Shown piece by piece: positions 1 to 8,264 of a stretch of DNA of 64,000 bases. This DNA comes from Roseinatronobacter monicus (GTDB lineage Bacteria > Pseudomonadota > Alphaproteobacteria > Rhodobacterales > Rhodobacteraceae): the NCBI RefSeq assembly GCF_006716865.1, contig NZ_VFPT01000001.1:548501-612500 (forward strand), written 5' to 3'. Each line of letters opens with the position of its first letter. The stretch's first letter is position 1. The notes beneath the pieces were generated by a model. The model did no database searches. It saw only the letters and a list, made by a program, of their open reading frames with translations, and was not told the origin of the DNA. The translations under genes were made by a program, and so were the position numbers.

Positions 1-446
1 CCGAGGCACAGGCTTTGGGCGCTGTGACCTATCAGCCCAATGATGCGATCCTGCATTGCGACACGGATTTCATGCCAAAGCGGCGCAAATGCTGGTCAAG
101 CTGGGTCTATACGGAACGCGGACCACAAGACCGCGACCGCATCTCGCTGAGTTACTGGATGAATTCGCTGCAACCCATCCCGCAGGATGACCCTATGTTC
201 ATCACGCTGAATGCCAATCATCCGGTGCGCGAAGAGTGTATTTATGACACTTACACATTCTCGCATCCGGTTTATGACAGTGCTGCGTTGCAGGCCCAAA
301 ACACGATCCGAGATTTCAACGGCACCAACCGCACATGGTTTTGCGGCGCGTGGATGCGCAATGGCTTTCATGAGGACGGTTTTGCCAGCGCGGTCGATGT
401 CGCGCGTGCGATGGAAGAACGCAGCGCCAAACTGGCCGTCGCATGA
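1..446 (+). CDS. FAD/NAD-binding amine-oxidase-like protein (3' part only)
   Basis: The frame is open from the window edge (codons from base 3), so only about the last 148 residues are present and the FAD-binding Rossmann domain lies outside. The visible part resembles the C-terminus of predicted NAD/FAD-binding proteins of the COG2907 type: a substrate-domain strand pattern, then the C-terminal FAD-contact motif (WFCGAWMRNGFHEDGFASAVDVA), which closes the flavin site in amine-oxidase-fold enzymes. The stop overlaps the DUF1365 start by ATGA. Homologues of this gene pair are sigma-E/ChrR-linked in Rhodobacter and have been tied to fatty-acid modification and singlet-oxygen signalling; that role here is inferred from synteny. 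Confidence 0.75.
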   Translation, partial: EAQALGAVTYQPNDAILHCDTDFMPKRRKCWSSWVYTERGPQDRDRISLSYWMNSLQPIPQDDPMFITLNANHPVREECIYDTYTFSHPVYDSAALQAQNTIRDFNGTNRTWFCGAWMRNGFHEDGFASAVDVARAMEERSAKLAVA

Positions 447-1213
447 AAGATATCGAACATATCGCAGGCCAGACCTTTCACGGTCGGCGTGGTCCCATTG
501 CCAACCGCTTCACCTATGGGGTGGATTATGTGTTGTTCGATGCCGAAGCGGAGTTGCGCCTGCCGCGCCTGCTGTCGCGCAACGGGCGCAACATCGCCAG
601 CCTGAGTGACCGCGATCATGGTGGCGCGCCGGGGCAGGGGCACGGGGCGGCTTGGGTGCGCGACGTGTTAAGCGCCCATCACCTGACCGACATCACCAAC
701 GGGCCGGTATTATTACTGACGCAACCGCGCGTGCTGGGGCATTTGTTCAATCCGGTCAGTTTCTGGCTGTGCCACGATGCCCAAGGCGGCCTGCGCGCGG
801 TCATTGCCGAGGTTAACAACACCTATGGCGACCGGCATTCCTATCTGTGTGTCAAGCCTGACCGCTCGGTTATTGAGGGCAGCGATACGCTTGCGGCGCA
901 AAAGATATTCTACGTCTCGCCCTTCCAGCCGGTCGAGGGGGCCTATGCGTTCAATTTCGATATTGGCGCTGACAAGCTTTCGATCCGCATCGGCTACCGG
1001 CAAGACCATGAAGCGCCGGGTTCCGGGCTGGTGGCCACGCTGACCGGCACGCGCCACCCATTGCGCAATCGCACCATACTGGGCGCGATGGTGCGGCGCA
1101 TGGGATCGCGGCGGGTGCTGGCACTGATCCATTGGCAGGCGTTCAAATTGTGGTGGCTGGGCGCGAAATTCACCGCGCGGCCAAAGCCACCCACCCAAGA
1201 GATCAGCCAATGA
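443..1213 (+). CDS. DUF1365 domain-containing protein
   Basis: A 256-residue protein of the DUF1365 family. Recognisable blocks are HGRRGPIANRFTYGVDYVLFD near the N-terminus, LLTQPRVLGHLFNPVSFWLCHD in the middle and a conserved YVSPFQPVEGAYAFNF segment. The biochemical activity is not established. The family regularly sits beside an FAD amine-oxidase-like gene and often a cyclopropane-fatty-acid-synthase-like gene, which suggests lipid modification. It overlaps the flavoprotein gene upstream and the MFS gene downstream by ATGA, so translation is probably coupled through the operon. Confidence 0.88.
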   Translation: MKDIEHIAGQTFHGRRGPIANRFTYGVDYVLFDAEAELRLPRLLSRNGRNIASLSDRDHGGAPGQGHGAAWVRDVLSAHHLTDITNGPVLLLTQPRVLGHLFNPVSFWLCHDAQGGLRAVIAEVNNTYGDRHSYLCVKPDRSVIEGSDTLAAQKIFYVSPFQPVEGAYAFNFDIGADKLSIRIGYRQDHEAPGSGLVATLTGTRHPLRNRTILGAMVRRMGSRRVLALIHWQAFKLWWLGAKFTARPKPPTQEISQ

Positions 1214-2466
1214 CCGAGGCCGTCGCCATACCGGCGCGCCCCCAACTTTGGGGCTATTCGCTGTTCGGCGGGTTGCTGGCGATGGCCGGATTGCCCATCT
1301 ATATTCACGCCCCTTATTTTTACGTCGATGAGTATGCGGTGTCGCTTGCGGCATTGGGCACGGTTTTGTTCGTGTTGCGTGGCTTGGATTTTGTGCAAGA
1401 TCCGGCACTGGGCTGGCTGGCGGCACGCATCAGTCACATGCGCGGGCTGGCAGTGGCGCTGACGGCCAGCATCATGGCGGCGGCCATGCTGATGCTGTTT
1501 GCCATTCCGCCCCTGTTCGCGCCGCTTGCGTGGTTTGCTATTGCGTTGACGCTGCTGTTTTCATGCTATTCCTTCCTGACAATCTGCTTCTACGCCACAG
1601 GTGCCGCGCGTGGCGAGGCATTGGGGCAGGGTGGGCACGTCTATCTGGCGGGCTGGCGCGAAACCGGTGCTTTGCTGGGCGTATGTCTGGCGGCGGCGGC
1701 ACCTGTGGCGCTGGCCGCAGTCCTGCCCGCGCCCTTTATGGGGTTTGCCCTTGGCTTTGTGGTTATCACCGTGCTGGCAATTATGGCCATGCGCGCCGAA
1801 TGGCCCCGCGCGCGGGCGGCGCAGATTGGCGATGTCGGCTTGTCGTTGCGCGATGTGTTCGCCGACCCGACAGCGCGGCGGCTGCTGATTATCGCGCTGG
1901 TCAATGCAACGCCTGTGGCCATCACCTCAACGTTGTTTCTGTTTTATGCCGAAAGTGTGTTGCAAGCCGAAGGCATGGAAGGGGTGTTGTTGATCCTGCT
2001 GTTTCTGTCCGCGGCGGCATCTGCGCCGCTTTGGGCGCGGCTGGCGCGCCGGACGGGGGCCAAGACAGCGCTTCTCTCAGGAATGGGGCTGGCGGCGCTG
2101 AGTTTTGCCTTCGTCACCACGCTTGGCCCCGGCGATCTGGCGCTGTTCGCGGTGATCTGCGTGATTTCGGGCGCGGGCATCGGGGCTGACCTGACCCTTT
2201 TGCCCGCGATCTTCTCGCGCCGTATGGCCGAATTGTCGCCCGAAGCGGCCAAGGGCTTTGGCCTGTGGGCTTTTGTGACCAAGGCCACACTGGCGCTGGC
2301 CGCACTGATGGTCTTTCCAGCCTTGCAGGTTGCAGGATTCGAGGCCGGGGCCAACAACACCCCCGCCGCGCTGACAACCCTCGTTTTGCTATATGCGGCC
2401 CTGCCTTCGGTGTTGAAGGTGGCGGCCATCGCGCTTCTGGCGCTTACCCCTTTGAAAGAGAGCTGA
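1210..2466 (+). CDS. MFS transporter, GPH-like
   Basis: A 418-residue integral membrane protein with about twelve hydrophobic segments, like glycoside-pentoside-hexuronide:cation symporters (the ARPQLWGYSLFGGLLAMAGLPIYIHAPYFY start and the RGLDFVQDPALGWLAAR loop after helix 2 are typical). I chose the ATG at 1210, which overlaps the DUF1365 stop; an in-frame start at 1132 lies inside DUF1365. The substrate is unknown. Its place among lipid-modification genes argues that it need not carry sugars. The same gene order (flavoprotein, DUF1365, MFS, small protein, SDR) is remembered from the sigma-E regulon of Rhodobacter sphaeroides. Confidence 0.85.
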   Translation: MTEAVAIPARPQLWGYSLFGGLLAMAGLPIYIHAPYFYVDEYAVSLAALGTVLFVLRGLDFVQDPALGWLAARISHMRGLAVALTASIMAAAMLMLFAIPPLFAPLAWFAIALTLLFSCYSFLTICFYATGAARGEALGQGGHVYLAGWRETGALLGVCLAAAAPVALAAVLPAPFMGFALGFVVITVLAIMAMRAEWPRARAAQIGDVGLSLRDVFADPTARRLLIIALVNATPVAITSTLFLFYAESVLQAEGMEGVLLILLFLSAAASAPLWARLARRTGAKTALLSGMGLAALSFAFVTTLGPGDLALFAVICVISGAGIGADLTLLPAIFSRRMAELSPEAAKGFGLWAFVTKATLALAALMVFPALQVAGFEAGANNTPAALTTLVLLYAALPSVLKVAAIALLALTPLKES

Positions 2467-2468
2467 CC

Positions 2469-3029
2469 ATGAGCACATTTTTGACTTTTCTAGCCGGTTG
2501 CGTGCTGATGGTGGTGCTTGTGGCGCTGGCGCAGCGGCTGCTGGGGTTTCGTGCGCAAAAATCTGCGGATTATGCCAAGCTGGAACCGCCTGTGGATATC
2601 CGTCATCACTTGTCTGGTCCGATCCGGTGCGAGGGCGTGATTTATGGGCCTATGGGGCGTGTCACCTCGCGCTTTACCGCCGATATGGACGGGCGCTGGG
2701 ACGGCAATCGTGGTGTGTTGGCCGAGCATTTCACCTATGACAGCGGCACCAAGCAAGACCGCGAATGGCGGCTGACGCTGGGCAATGACGGGCGCATCAC
2801 CGCCGAGGCGGATGATCTGGTCGGCGCGGGCTGGGGTCAGCAGACGGGGGGCGCTTTGCATCTGAACTACACGATCCGTCTGCCTGAAAGTGCGGGCGGG
2901 CACACGTTGCAGGTCACGGACTGGATGTATCTGGTCGATGACAAGACCATCGTGAACCGCAGCCAGTTTCGCAAGTTTGGTATCAAGGTGGCCGAACTGG
3001 TGGCAACATTGCGCAGGGTGGATGCATGA
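2469..3029 (+). CDS. DUF3833 domain-containing protein
   Basis: A 186-residue protein starting at the ATG two bases after the MFS stop. An N-terminal hydrophobic segment (residues 1-24) looks like a membrane anchor or uncleaved signal. It is followed by a beta-rich DUF3833 domain with GPIRCEGVIYGPMGRVTSRF and a conserved YLVDDKTIVNRSQFRKFG block near the C-terminus. The fold resembles small lipocalin-like envelope proteins, but that is only an impression from strand pattern. Function is unknown. The stop overlaps the following SDR gene by ATGA. Confidence 0.85.
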   Translation: MSTFLTFLAGCVLMVVLVALAQRLLGFRAQKSADYAKLEPPVDIRHHLSGPIRCEGVIYGPMGRVTSRFTADMDGRWDGNRGVLAEHFTYDSGTKQDREWRLTLGNDGRITAEADDLVGAGWGQQTGGALHLNYTIRLPESAGGHTLQVTDWMYLVDDKTIVNRSQFRKFGIKVAELVATLRRVDA

Positions 3030-3763
3030 GAAAGCTGTCAGGAAAAACTTATTGGCTTGTCGGCGCGTCCGAGGGGCTGGGCCGCGCCTTGGCGCAAAAG
3101 CTGTCCAAGGCAGGGTGCACGCTTGTGCTGAGTGCGCGCAGCGAAGACAGCCTGAAAGCGCTGGCAGACAGTTTGCCGGGGCAAGCGCGGATCGTGACAT
3201 GTGACGTGTCAGACCGCGATTCGGTTGTTCGCGCGGCGCAAGAGGCGGGCGCTGTTGACGGGATGATCTATCTTGCGGGGGCTTATTGGCCTTTTCCCGC
3301 GACAGAATGGCAACCAGAGCAGACCGAGGCGATGTTTGACGTCAACCTGACCGGCGCCGCGCGCGTGTTGGGGCAAGTGGTGCCGGGGATGGTCGCGCGC
3401 GGGGCCGGTCATATCGTCATCACCGGCTCGCTTTCTGGCTATCGGGGTTTGCCGGGGTCCATCGGCTACAGTTCCAGCAAGGCCGGGCTGATGCATCTGG
3501 CCGAATCGATGCATGCCGATCTGCGCGGCTCTGGTGTTGACGTGCAACTGGCCAATCCCGGTTTCATCCGAACAAGACTGACCGATAAAAATGAGTTCAC
3601 AATGCCGTTTCTGATGGAGCCGGATCAGGCTGCGGAAGAGATGATGCAGCTTATGCGCTCGCTCAAGTTTCAGCGTGCCTTTCCGCGCCTGTTCTCGCTT
3701 TTGTTCAGGGGTGCGAATTTTTTGCCAGACTGGCTGTATTACCGCGTGTTCGCGGGCAAATAA
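3026..3763 (+). CDS. Short-chain dehydrogenase/reductase
   Basis: A 245-residue classical SDR. The nucleotide-binding motif is GASEGLG (13-19), an acidic residue closes strand beta-3 (CDVSD, about 59-63), and the catalytic Ser135, Tyr148 and Lys152 are present (GSLSGY ... YSSSK). The usual NNAG is replaced by YLAGA near 82-86. The C-terminus carries extra aromatic and basic residues (FRGANFLPDWLYYRVFAGK) that could lie on a membrane. It is the last gene of the operon, coupled to DUF3833 by a 4-base overlap. Oxidoreduction of a lipid-derived carbonyl is a plausible but unproven role. Confidence 0.88.
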   Translation: MRKLSGKTYWLVGASEGLGRALAQKLSKAGCTLVLSARSEDSLKALADSLPGQARIVTCDVSDRDSVVRAAQEAGAVDGMIYLAGAYWPFPATEWQPEQTEAMFDVNLTGAARVLGQVVPGMVARGAGHIVITGSLSGYRGLPGSIGYSSSKAGLMHLAESMHADLRGSGVDVQLANPGFIRTRLTDKNEFTMPFLMEPDQAAEEMMQLMRSLKFQRAFPRLFSLLFRGANFLPDWLYYRVFAGK

Positions 3764-3834
3764 GCGGTCACGATCTAACCTTGCAACGCAATGCTGTTTC
3801 AGCGACACTTGGGGCCGCGATACAGGAGGTTCTC

Positions 3835-4164
3835 ATGCTCGCCATTAGCCCGCGCAAAATCGTACATATCATCTACCTTGCCCGCGAAGGAACCGTGGGC
3901 GACCGAGAAGCGCATGCCTTTATCAGCGGTTTGAATGACGATGAGCAGGCCAGCCTGACAGCGGTTGCATGGGTCGGGCGCGGGGCGTTCGAGGCGGAGG
4001 AATACAACGAAGCCGTCGCAACTGCCATCACAGAGGCGACGACCCCGACCGCAGATTACTTGCTTGGAATGCCGCATCTGGCGGAAAACCTTGAAAGCGG
4101 GCTGGAAGCGCTGGGCATAGATGTCACGGGCGAAGAAGAGGACTTCTTGCGCCAAGGGTCTTGA
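3835..4164 (+). CDS. DUF3775 domain-containing protein
   Basis: A 109-residue acidic protein matching DUF3775 (start MLAISPRKIVHIIYLAREG, then a conserved FISGLNDDEQASLTAVAWVGRG segment). The start is fixed by a strong ribosome-binding site (AGGAGG, six bases ahead of ATG 3835); an in-frame ATG at 3781 lacks one. The function of the family is unknown. It stands alone between the SDR operon and the convergent lysis pair, so it is probably transcribed from its own promoter in the 71-base gap. Confidence 0.85.
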   Translation: MLAISPRKIVHIIYLAREGTVGDREAHAFISGLNDDEQASLTAVAWVGRGAFEAEEYNEAVATAITEATTPTADYLLGMPHLAENLESGLEALGIDVTGEEEDFLRQGS

Positions 4165-4180
4165 CCCGCAGCTTGCGTGC

Positions 4181-4687
4181 TTAGCCTTTCGCGCTGCTCC
4201 ATTCGGCCAAAGCGGGGTTTGAACCTGCATCTTGCAGCGGCTCTGGCCTCTCAGGCTTATTTGCCAGCGGGGGTGCGGGCACTTTCTTGACACGCAGGTG
4301 ATGCGCCTCTCTTGCGCCAAAATAGAACGCCACGACAGCGCCCAGCAGCCACCAGAGCGGTTCGGGCACATTGCTCAGGGCGAGCATACGGATGGCAAAT
4401 CCGTCCGGGTCGGCCATCGCGTAGACGAACAACCCCAGCGTGCCCAATGCCAAAAGCGGGCGGGGCAAACGGTTCAGGCCGTTGACCGCCGAATCAAACC
4501 AGCCGCCGCGCGCATATTGAAATTCTGCGGTGTGGCTGGCATGCGCGGCCTTATAGGCGTCATGGCCCAGTTCCAGCGCGCGGGTGGCATTGGGGCGAAA
4601 CACCTCTGCCACTGAGGTGACAGTCTGCCCCAGCGCACGCGCCTCTCGCGCGCCGCCAAAGATCCAGCCGAACACCGACCGGATCAT
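4181..4687 (-). CDS. GTA-type holin family protein
   Basis: A 168-residue protein of the three-TM GTA holin family. The N-terminus MIRSVFGWIFGGA is amphipathic. Strong hydrophobic segments lie near 77-92 (PLLALGTLGLFVYA) and 109-125 (EPLWWLLGAVVAFYFGA), followed by a hydrophilic, proline-rich tail. Holins make membrane lesions that let the endolysin reach the wall. The gene directly follows and overlaps (ATGA) a GH108-type muramidase on the same strand. This matches the arrangement of the lysis genes that release gene transfer agent particles in Rhodobacter capsulatus, where they lie apart from the structural GTA cluster. Confidence 0.82.
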   Translation of the reverse strand: MIRSVFGWIFGGAREARALGQTVTSVAEVFRPNATRALELGHDAYKAAHASHTAEFQYARGGWFDSAVNGLNRLPRPLLALGTLGLFVYAMADPDGFAIRMLALSNVPEPLWWLLGAVVAFYFGAREAHHLRVKKVPAPPLANKPERPEPLQDAGSNPALAEWSSAKG

Positions 4688-5283
4688 GCCCAGCCCCGTG
4701 TGCGGTCGCGGTGCTGACCGTCGGTCAGGTGAAAGCGTGCGCTGATGAATTCCTCGGCGCGGGTAATCCAGCCGCCCTTGCCGCCATCACGTCTGCGCGC
4801 GAATTTGCGGCTGGCCGGACGGCGGTCTGCGATGCTGTAGTAGTGGTCGCGCCGTGCAATGCCATAGGCATCCACCAAATGCGCAGGGGCCATGTCATAA
4901 GCGCGGTGCGCCGCCGCGATGGTCTGCGGGCCGATCACACCATCAACGGCCACTTGCAGCCCCATTTGGTTGAACAACCGCTGCAAGATGCGCACGGCAT
5001 TGGCCCCTGCATTGACATACATATCGAAGATCGTGGGCCAAAGCGGTTCGGGCAACTCGGCGATGCGGGGGCGGTTGAAGTAATGCTCGATATAGATTTC
5101 AACGGCATCCTCGCGCGTCAGGGCGCGCACATCCTGAATGGTGACGTGCTGTCCGGGGCGCAGGCGGCGCAGGGTATGGATCGTCACACCGAAATTCGTG
5201 GCCCCGCCGGGATCATCAGGATCATTGACGAAGCCGCCTTCGCGGGCGACAATCTCGGTGGCAAGCTGGCGAACGGATTTCAT
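4684..5283 (-). CDS. GH108 N-acetylmuramidase (GTA-type endolysin)
   Basis: A 199-residue glycoside hydrolase family 108 protein, predicted to cut the glycan strands of peptidoglycan. The N-terminal signature is present: catalytic Glu15 in REGGF followed by DDPGG (23-27) and ATNFGVT. The middle part (about 75-135) includes the typical LWPTIFDMYVNAGANAVRILQ and VDGVIGPQTIAAA segments. No signal peptide is visible, consistent with holin-dependent export. It is the first gene of a two-gene unit with the holin, divergent from ribBA across a 164-base gap. Confidence 0.87.
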   Translation of the reverse strand: MKSVRQLATEIVAREGGFVNDPDDPGGATNFGVTIHTLRRLRPGQHVTIQDVRALTREDAVEIYIEHYFNRPRIAELPEPLWPTIFDMYVNAGANAVRILQRLFNQMGLQVAVDGVIGPQTIAAAHRAYDMAPAHLVDAYGIARRDHYYSIADRRPASRKFARRRDGGKGGWITRAEEFISARFHLTDGQHRDRTRGWA

Positions 5284-5447
5284 GATGTGGCACCTCTGGC
5301 AGGGACAGATTTGCCAGAATTTGCCGGATTTCCCTCAATTCCAGACTAAGTGAGCGTGCGGTACACAGGTGATGTGCCTGTTTGCCCCCTTTTCCCGCCG
5401 CGCCCTTTGGGCTATCTGCCAATTCCAGAGCAAAGGATCAGTCCGCG

Positions 5448-6578
5448 ATGAGTTACGAACAACCCGGTGATGTCGAGCAAAGCTGGAAAGATGCCATCTC
5501 CTCGACCGAGGAGATCGTTGAAGAGGCCCGCAATGGCCGGATCTTCATTCTTGTGGATCATGAAGATCGTGAGAATGAGGGGGATCTTGTCATTCCTGCG
5601 CAGATGGCGACGCCAGAGGCGATCAACTTCATGGCGACTCATGGCAAGGGGCTGATCTGTCTGACCCTGCCGGGCGAGCGTATCGACGAACTGGGCCTGC
5701 CCCTGATGGCGTCCAGCAATTCGTCGCGCCATGAAACCGCGTTCACAGTGTCGATTGAAGCGCGCGAAGGGGTGTCTACGGGCATTTCCGCCCATGACCG
5801 TGCCCGCACAGTGGCCGTGGCGATTGATGCAGGCAAGGACGCGGCCGATATCGCAACACCCGGTCATGTGTTTCCATTGCGCGCCCGTGATGGCGGCGTG
5901 CTGGTGCGTGCGGGCCACACCGAAGCGGCGGTGGATATCTCGCGGCTTGCGGGGCTGAACCCTTCGGGCGTGATCTGCGAGATCATGAAGGAAGACGGAT
6001 CAATGGCGCGGCTGCCCGATCTGGTGGCATTCGCGCAAAAACACGGGCTGAAGATCGGCACAATCTCGGACTTGATCGCGTATCGGCGTCGTCATGACAA
6101 CCTTGTGCGCGTGATGAGCGAGCAGCAGATCACCTCTGCCTTTGGCGGCGAGTGGATGATGCGGGTCTATTCCGACACCACTCAAGGGGCCGAGCATGTT
6201 GCCCTGATCAAAGGCGATATCACCACGCCTGATCCTGTGCTGGTGCGTATGCATGCCTTTGATCCGCTGCTGGACATGGTTGGCACGGATGGGGGCGCGC
6301 GTGCCAATGAATTCAGCGATGCGATGCGCCTGATCGGCGCTGAGGGGCGCGGGGTCGTGGTGCTGCTGCGTGACACAGAGATGAAAATGACCCCCGCCGA
6401 GGGCGGCACACCGCAAGTGCTGCGCCAATACGGGCTGGGCGCGCAGATATTGTCCTCGCTGGGGCTGCATGATCTGATTCTGCTGACCAATTCCGCCACG
6501 CCCAAAGTGGTGGGGCTGGATGGCTACGGGTTGTCCATTGTCGGCACCCGCAAAATTCCACCCGCGAAAGGCGCCTGA
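5448..6578 (+). CDS. ribBA: 3,4-dihydroxy-2-butanone-4-phosphate synthase with degenerate GTP cyclohydrolase II domain
   Basis: A 376-residue riboflavin enzyme. Residues about 22-220 form a complete DHBP synthase domain with DHEDRENEGD (37-46), THGKGLICLTL, SSRHETAFTV (92-101) and TGISAHDRA (111-119), making the four-carbon precursor from ribulose 5-phosphate. The C-terminal half aligns with GTP cyclohydrolase II, but where the zinc-binding Cys cluster belongs it reads VRMHAFDPLLDMVGTDGGA with no cysteines, so that domain is probably inactive. ATG 5448 is preceded by AAAGGATC. It is followed after one base by ribH, then nusB. Confidence 0.93.
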   Translation: MSYEQPGDVEQSWKDAISSTEEIVEEARNGRIFILVDHEDRENEGDLVIPAQMATPEAINFMATHGKGLICLTLPGERIDELGLPLMASSNSSRHETAFTVSIEAREGVSTGISAHDRARTVAVAIDAGKDAADIATPGHVFPLRARDGGVLVRAGHTEAAVDISRLAGLNPSGVICEIMKEDGSMARLPDLVAFAQKHGLKIGTISDLIAYRRRHDNLVRVMSEQQITSAFGGEWMMRVYSDTTQGAEHVALIKGDITTPDPVLVRMHAFDPLLDMVGTDGGARANEFSDAMRLIGAEGRGVVVLLRDTEMKMTPAEGGTPQVLRQYGLGAQILSSLGLHDLILLTNSATPKVVGLDGYGLSIVGTRKIPPAKGA

Positions 6579-6579
6579 C

Positions 6580-7128
6580 ATGGCCGGACATGAAACACAT
6601 TACACCCTGCCATTGCCTGAATTTGACAAGGCCCCAAAACTGCTGATCGTGGTCGCCCCCTATTACAAGGATATCGCGGATCAACTGGTCGCAGGGGCTT
6701 GCGCCGAGATTGAAAAGGTCGGCGGCACCCATGAGGTGATTGAGGTTCCCGGCGCGCTGGAAGTGCCCACAGCCATTGGGCAGGCACATCGCATGTCGAA
6801 TTTCGACGGTTTTGTGGCCCTTGGTTGTGTGATCCGGGGCGAGACGACGCATTATGACACGGTCTGCAATGACAGCTCGCGCGCGATTGCGCTTCTGGGG
6901 TTGCAGGGTGCGTGCATCGGCAATGGTATTCTGACCGTCGAGAATCGCGCACAGGCCGAAGCCCGCGCCGAGGTTTCGGGCCAGAACAAGGGCGGCGGGG
7001 CCGCAGCGGCGGCCTTGCATCTGATCGCGCTTGGACGTCACTGGGGCGGCGCGCGCCGTTCGGTCGGGTTCTTGCCAGAGCGCGAAGAAATTCAGATTGC
7101 AGGTCAGAACAAGGGACCGGTTGCATGA
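6580..7128 (+). CDS. ribH: 6,7-dimethyl-8-ribityllumazine synthase
   Basis: A 182-residue lumazine synthase that condenses the pyrimidine intermediate with the RibB product in the penultimate riboflavin step. Family blocks are visible: VVAPYYKDIADQL, the VPGALEVPTAI loop, ALGCVIRGETTHYDTVCND with the active-site His, and GNGILTVENRAQAEARA. It begins one base after the ribBA stop and overlaps nusB by ATGA, giving the common ribBA-ribH-nusB unit. The C-terminus is longer than in minimal lumazine synthases, with a charged tail. Confidence 0.95.
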   Translation: MAGHETHYTLPLPEFDKAPKLLIVVAPYYKDIADQLVAGACAEIEKVGGTHEVIEVPGALEVPTAIGQAHRMSNFDGFVALGCVIRGETTHYDTVCNDSSRAIALLGLQGACIGNGILTVENRAQAEARAEVSGQNKGGGAAAAALHLIALGRHWGGARRSVGFLPEREEIQIAGQNKGPVA

Positions 7129-7613
7129 GCGATACCCCCCCGAAACGCCGACCCACGCAGGAAGAACGCCGTGCGCGCAAAGGGGCCGCGCGCTTCTATG
7201 CCGTGCAGGCGCTGTTCCAGATGGAAGCCTCGGATGTGCCGATTGGCGAAATCACCCGCCAGTTTGAAGCGCACCGTATCGGGGCCGAGACGGAAACCGA
7301 GACATGGGCCGAGGCGGATGTGAACCATTTCCGCCGCCTGATCGAACTGGCCGTGGACCGGCAGGCCGCGATTGATCAGATGACGGACCGCGCGCTGGTG
7401 GCGAAATGGCCGATCAGCCGGATCGACCCCACCTTGCGGGCGCTGTTTCGCGCAGCGGGTGCCGAGATGCTAAGTGCGCAAACCCCGGCGCGTGTGGTCA
7501 TTTCGCAATTTGTCGATATTGCCAGAGCTTTCTCCCCCGAAGGCCGCGAAACCAATTTCGTCAATGCGGTGTTGGATCACATGGCCCGCGAGGCTTGCGC
7601 CGCCGAATTCTGA
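7125..7613 (+). CDS. nusB: Transcription antitermination factor NusB
   Basis: A 162-residue all-helical NusB. It partners NusE/S10 on boxA RNA to allow antitermination of rRNA operons. The RNA-binding N-terminal basic segment (RRKGAARFYAVQALFQME) and the C-terminal NFVNAVLDHMAR helix are characteristic. The start overlaps the ribH stop (ATGA); longer in-frame starts from 6912 lie inside ribH and are rejected. Pairing with ribH is widely conserved and seems to be co-transcription rather than a shared pathway. Confidence 0.94.
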   Translation: MSDTPPKRRPTQEERRARKGAARFYAVQALFQMEASDVPIGEITRQFEAHRIGAETETETWAEADVNHFRRLIELAVDRQAAIDQMTDRALVAKWPISRIDPTLRALFRAAGAEMLSAQTPARVVISQFVDIARAFSPEGRETNFVNAVLDHMAREACAAEF

Positions 7614-7625
7614 GGCTTGGGCGTG

Positions 7626-8264
7626 ATGCGGCTGGAATTGACCCCCGAGACATTGTTGCAAGCCTATCGGATGGGCGTGTTCCCCATGGCCGAAAGCCGT
7701 GATGACCCGCGCCTGCACTGGTTTGATCCGGTCGCGCGCGGGGTGTTGCCGCTGGACGGATTTCGCATGTCGCGCAGTCTGCGCCGCCGGATTCGCGCCG
7801 AACCATTCAGGCTTAGTCTGGATCAGGCGTTTGAAGCGGTGCTGACGGGCTGTGCCGAGCGCGAATCGACATGGATCAATTCCGAGATTGCGCGGTTGTT
7901 CACGATTCTGCACCGTCAGGGCCATGCCCATTCAATCGAGGTCTGGGAGGGGGAGGAGCTGGTTGGCGGCGTCTACGGGCTGGGCCTTGGCGGGGCGTTT
8001 TGTGGGGAAAGCATGTTCTCGCGCCGCCGCGATGCGTCAAAAGTCGCGCTGGCCTATCTGGTCACGCATTTGCGCAACTGTGGCTATACGCTGTTCGACA
8101 CGCAATATCCTACAGAGCATCTGGCCAGTCTGGGCGGGGTCGAGATTTCGCGCGTCGCGTATCGCGCACGGCTGGCGCATGCCTTGCAAGCAGATGCCGC
8201 GTTCGACCGCGCGCCCCTGCCCAGCGCCTATGATGTGATGCAGTTTATGACCCAGACATCGTAG
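7626..8264 (+). CDS. aat: Leucyl/phenylalanyl-tRNA--protein transferase
   Basis: A 212-residue Aat enzyme that adds Leu or Phe to proteins with N-terminal Arg or Lys, feeding the ClpAP N-degron pathway. Visible motifs are LLQAYRMGVFPMAES, the WFDPVARGVLPLDGF loop, CAERESTWINSEI and GESMFSRRRDASKVAL, and near the end LFDTQYPTEHLASLGG. I prefer ATG 7626; TTG 7617 and GTG 7623 are close in-frame alternatives. It follows nusB by about 12 bases. Its 3' end overlaps the convergent DUF2155 gene by 37 bases. Confidence 0.93.
   Translation: MRLELTPETLLQAYRMGVFPMAESRDDPRLHWFDPVARGVLPLDGFRMSRSLRRRIRAEPFRLSLDQAFEAVLTGCAERESTWINSEIARLFTILHRQGHAHSIEVWEGEELVGGVYGLGLGGAFCGESMFSRRRDASKVALAYLVTHLRNCGYTLFDTQYPTEHLASLGGVEISRVAYRARLAHALQADAAFDRAPLPSAYDVMQFMTQTS

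Noticed and set aside
5284..5447. FMN riboswitch ahead of ribBA
   Set aside because: The conserved RFN blocks of FMN riboswitches are not visible in the 164-base gap.
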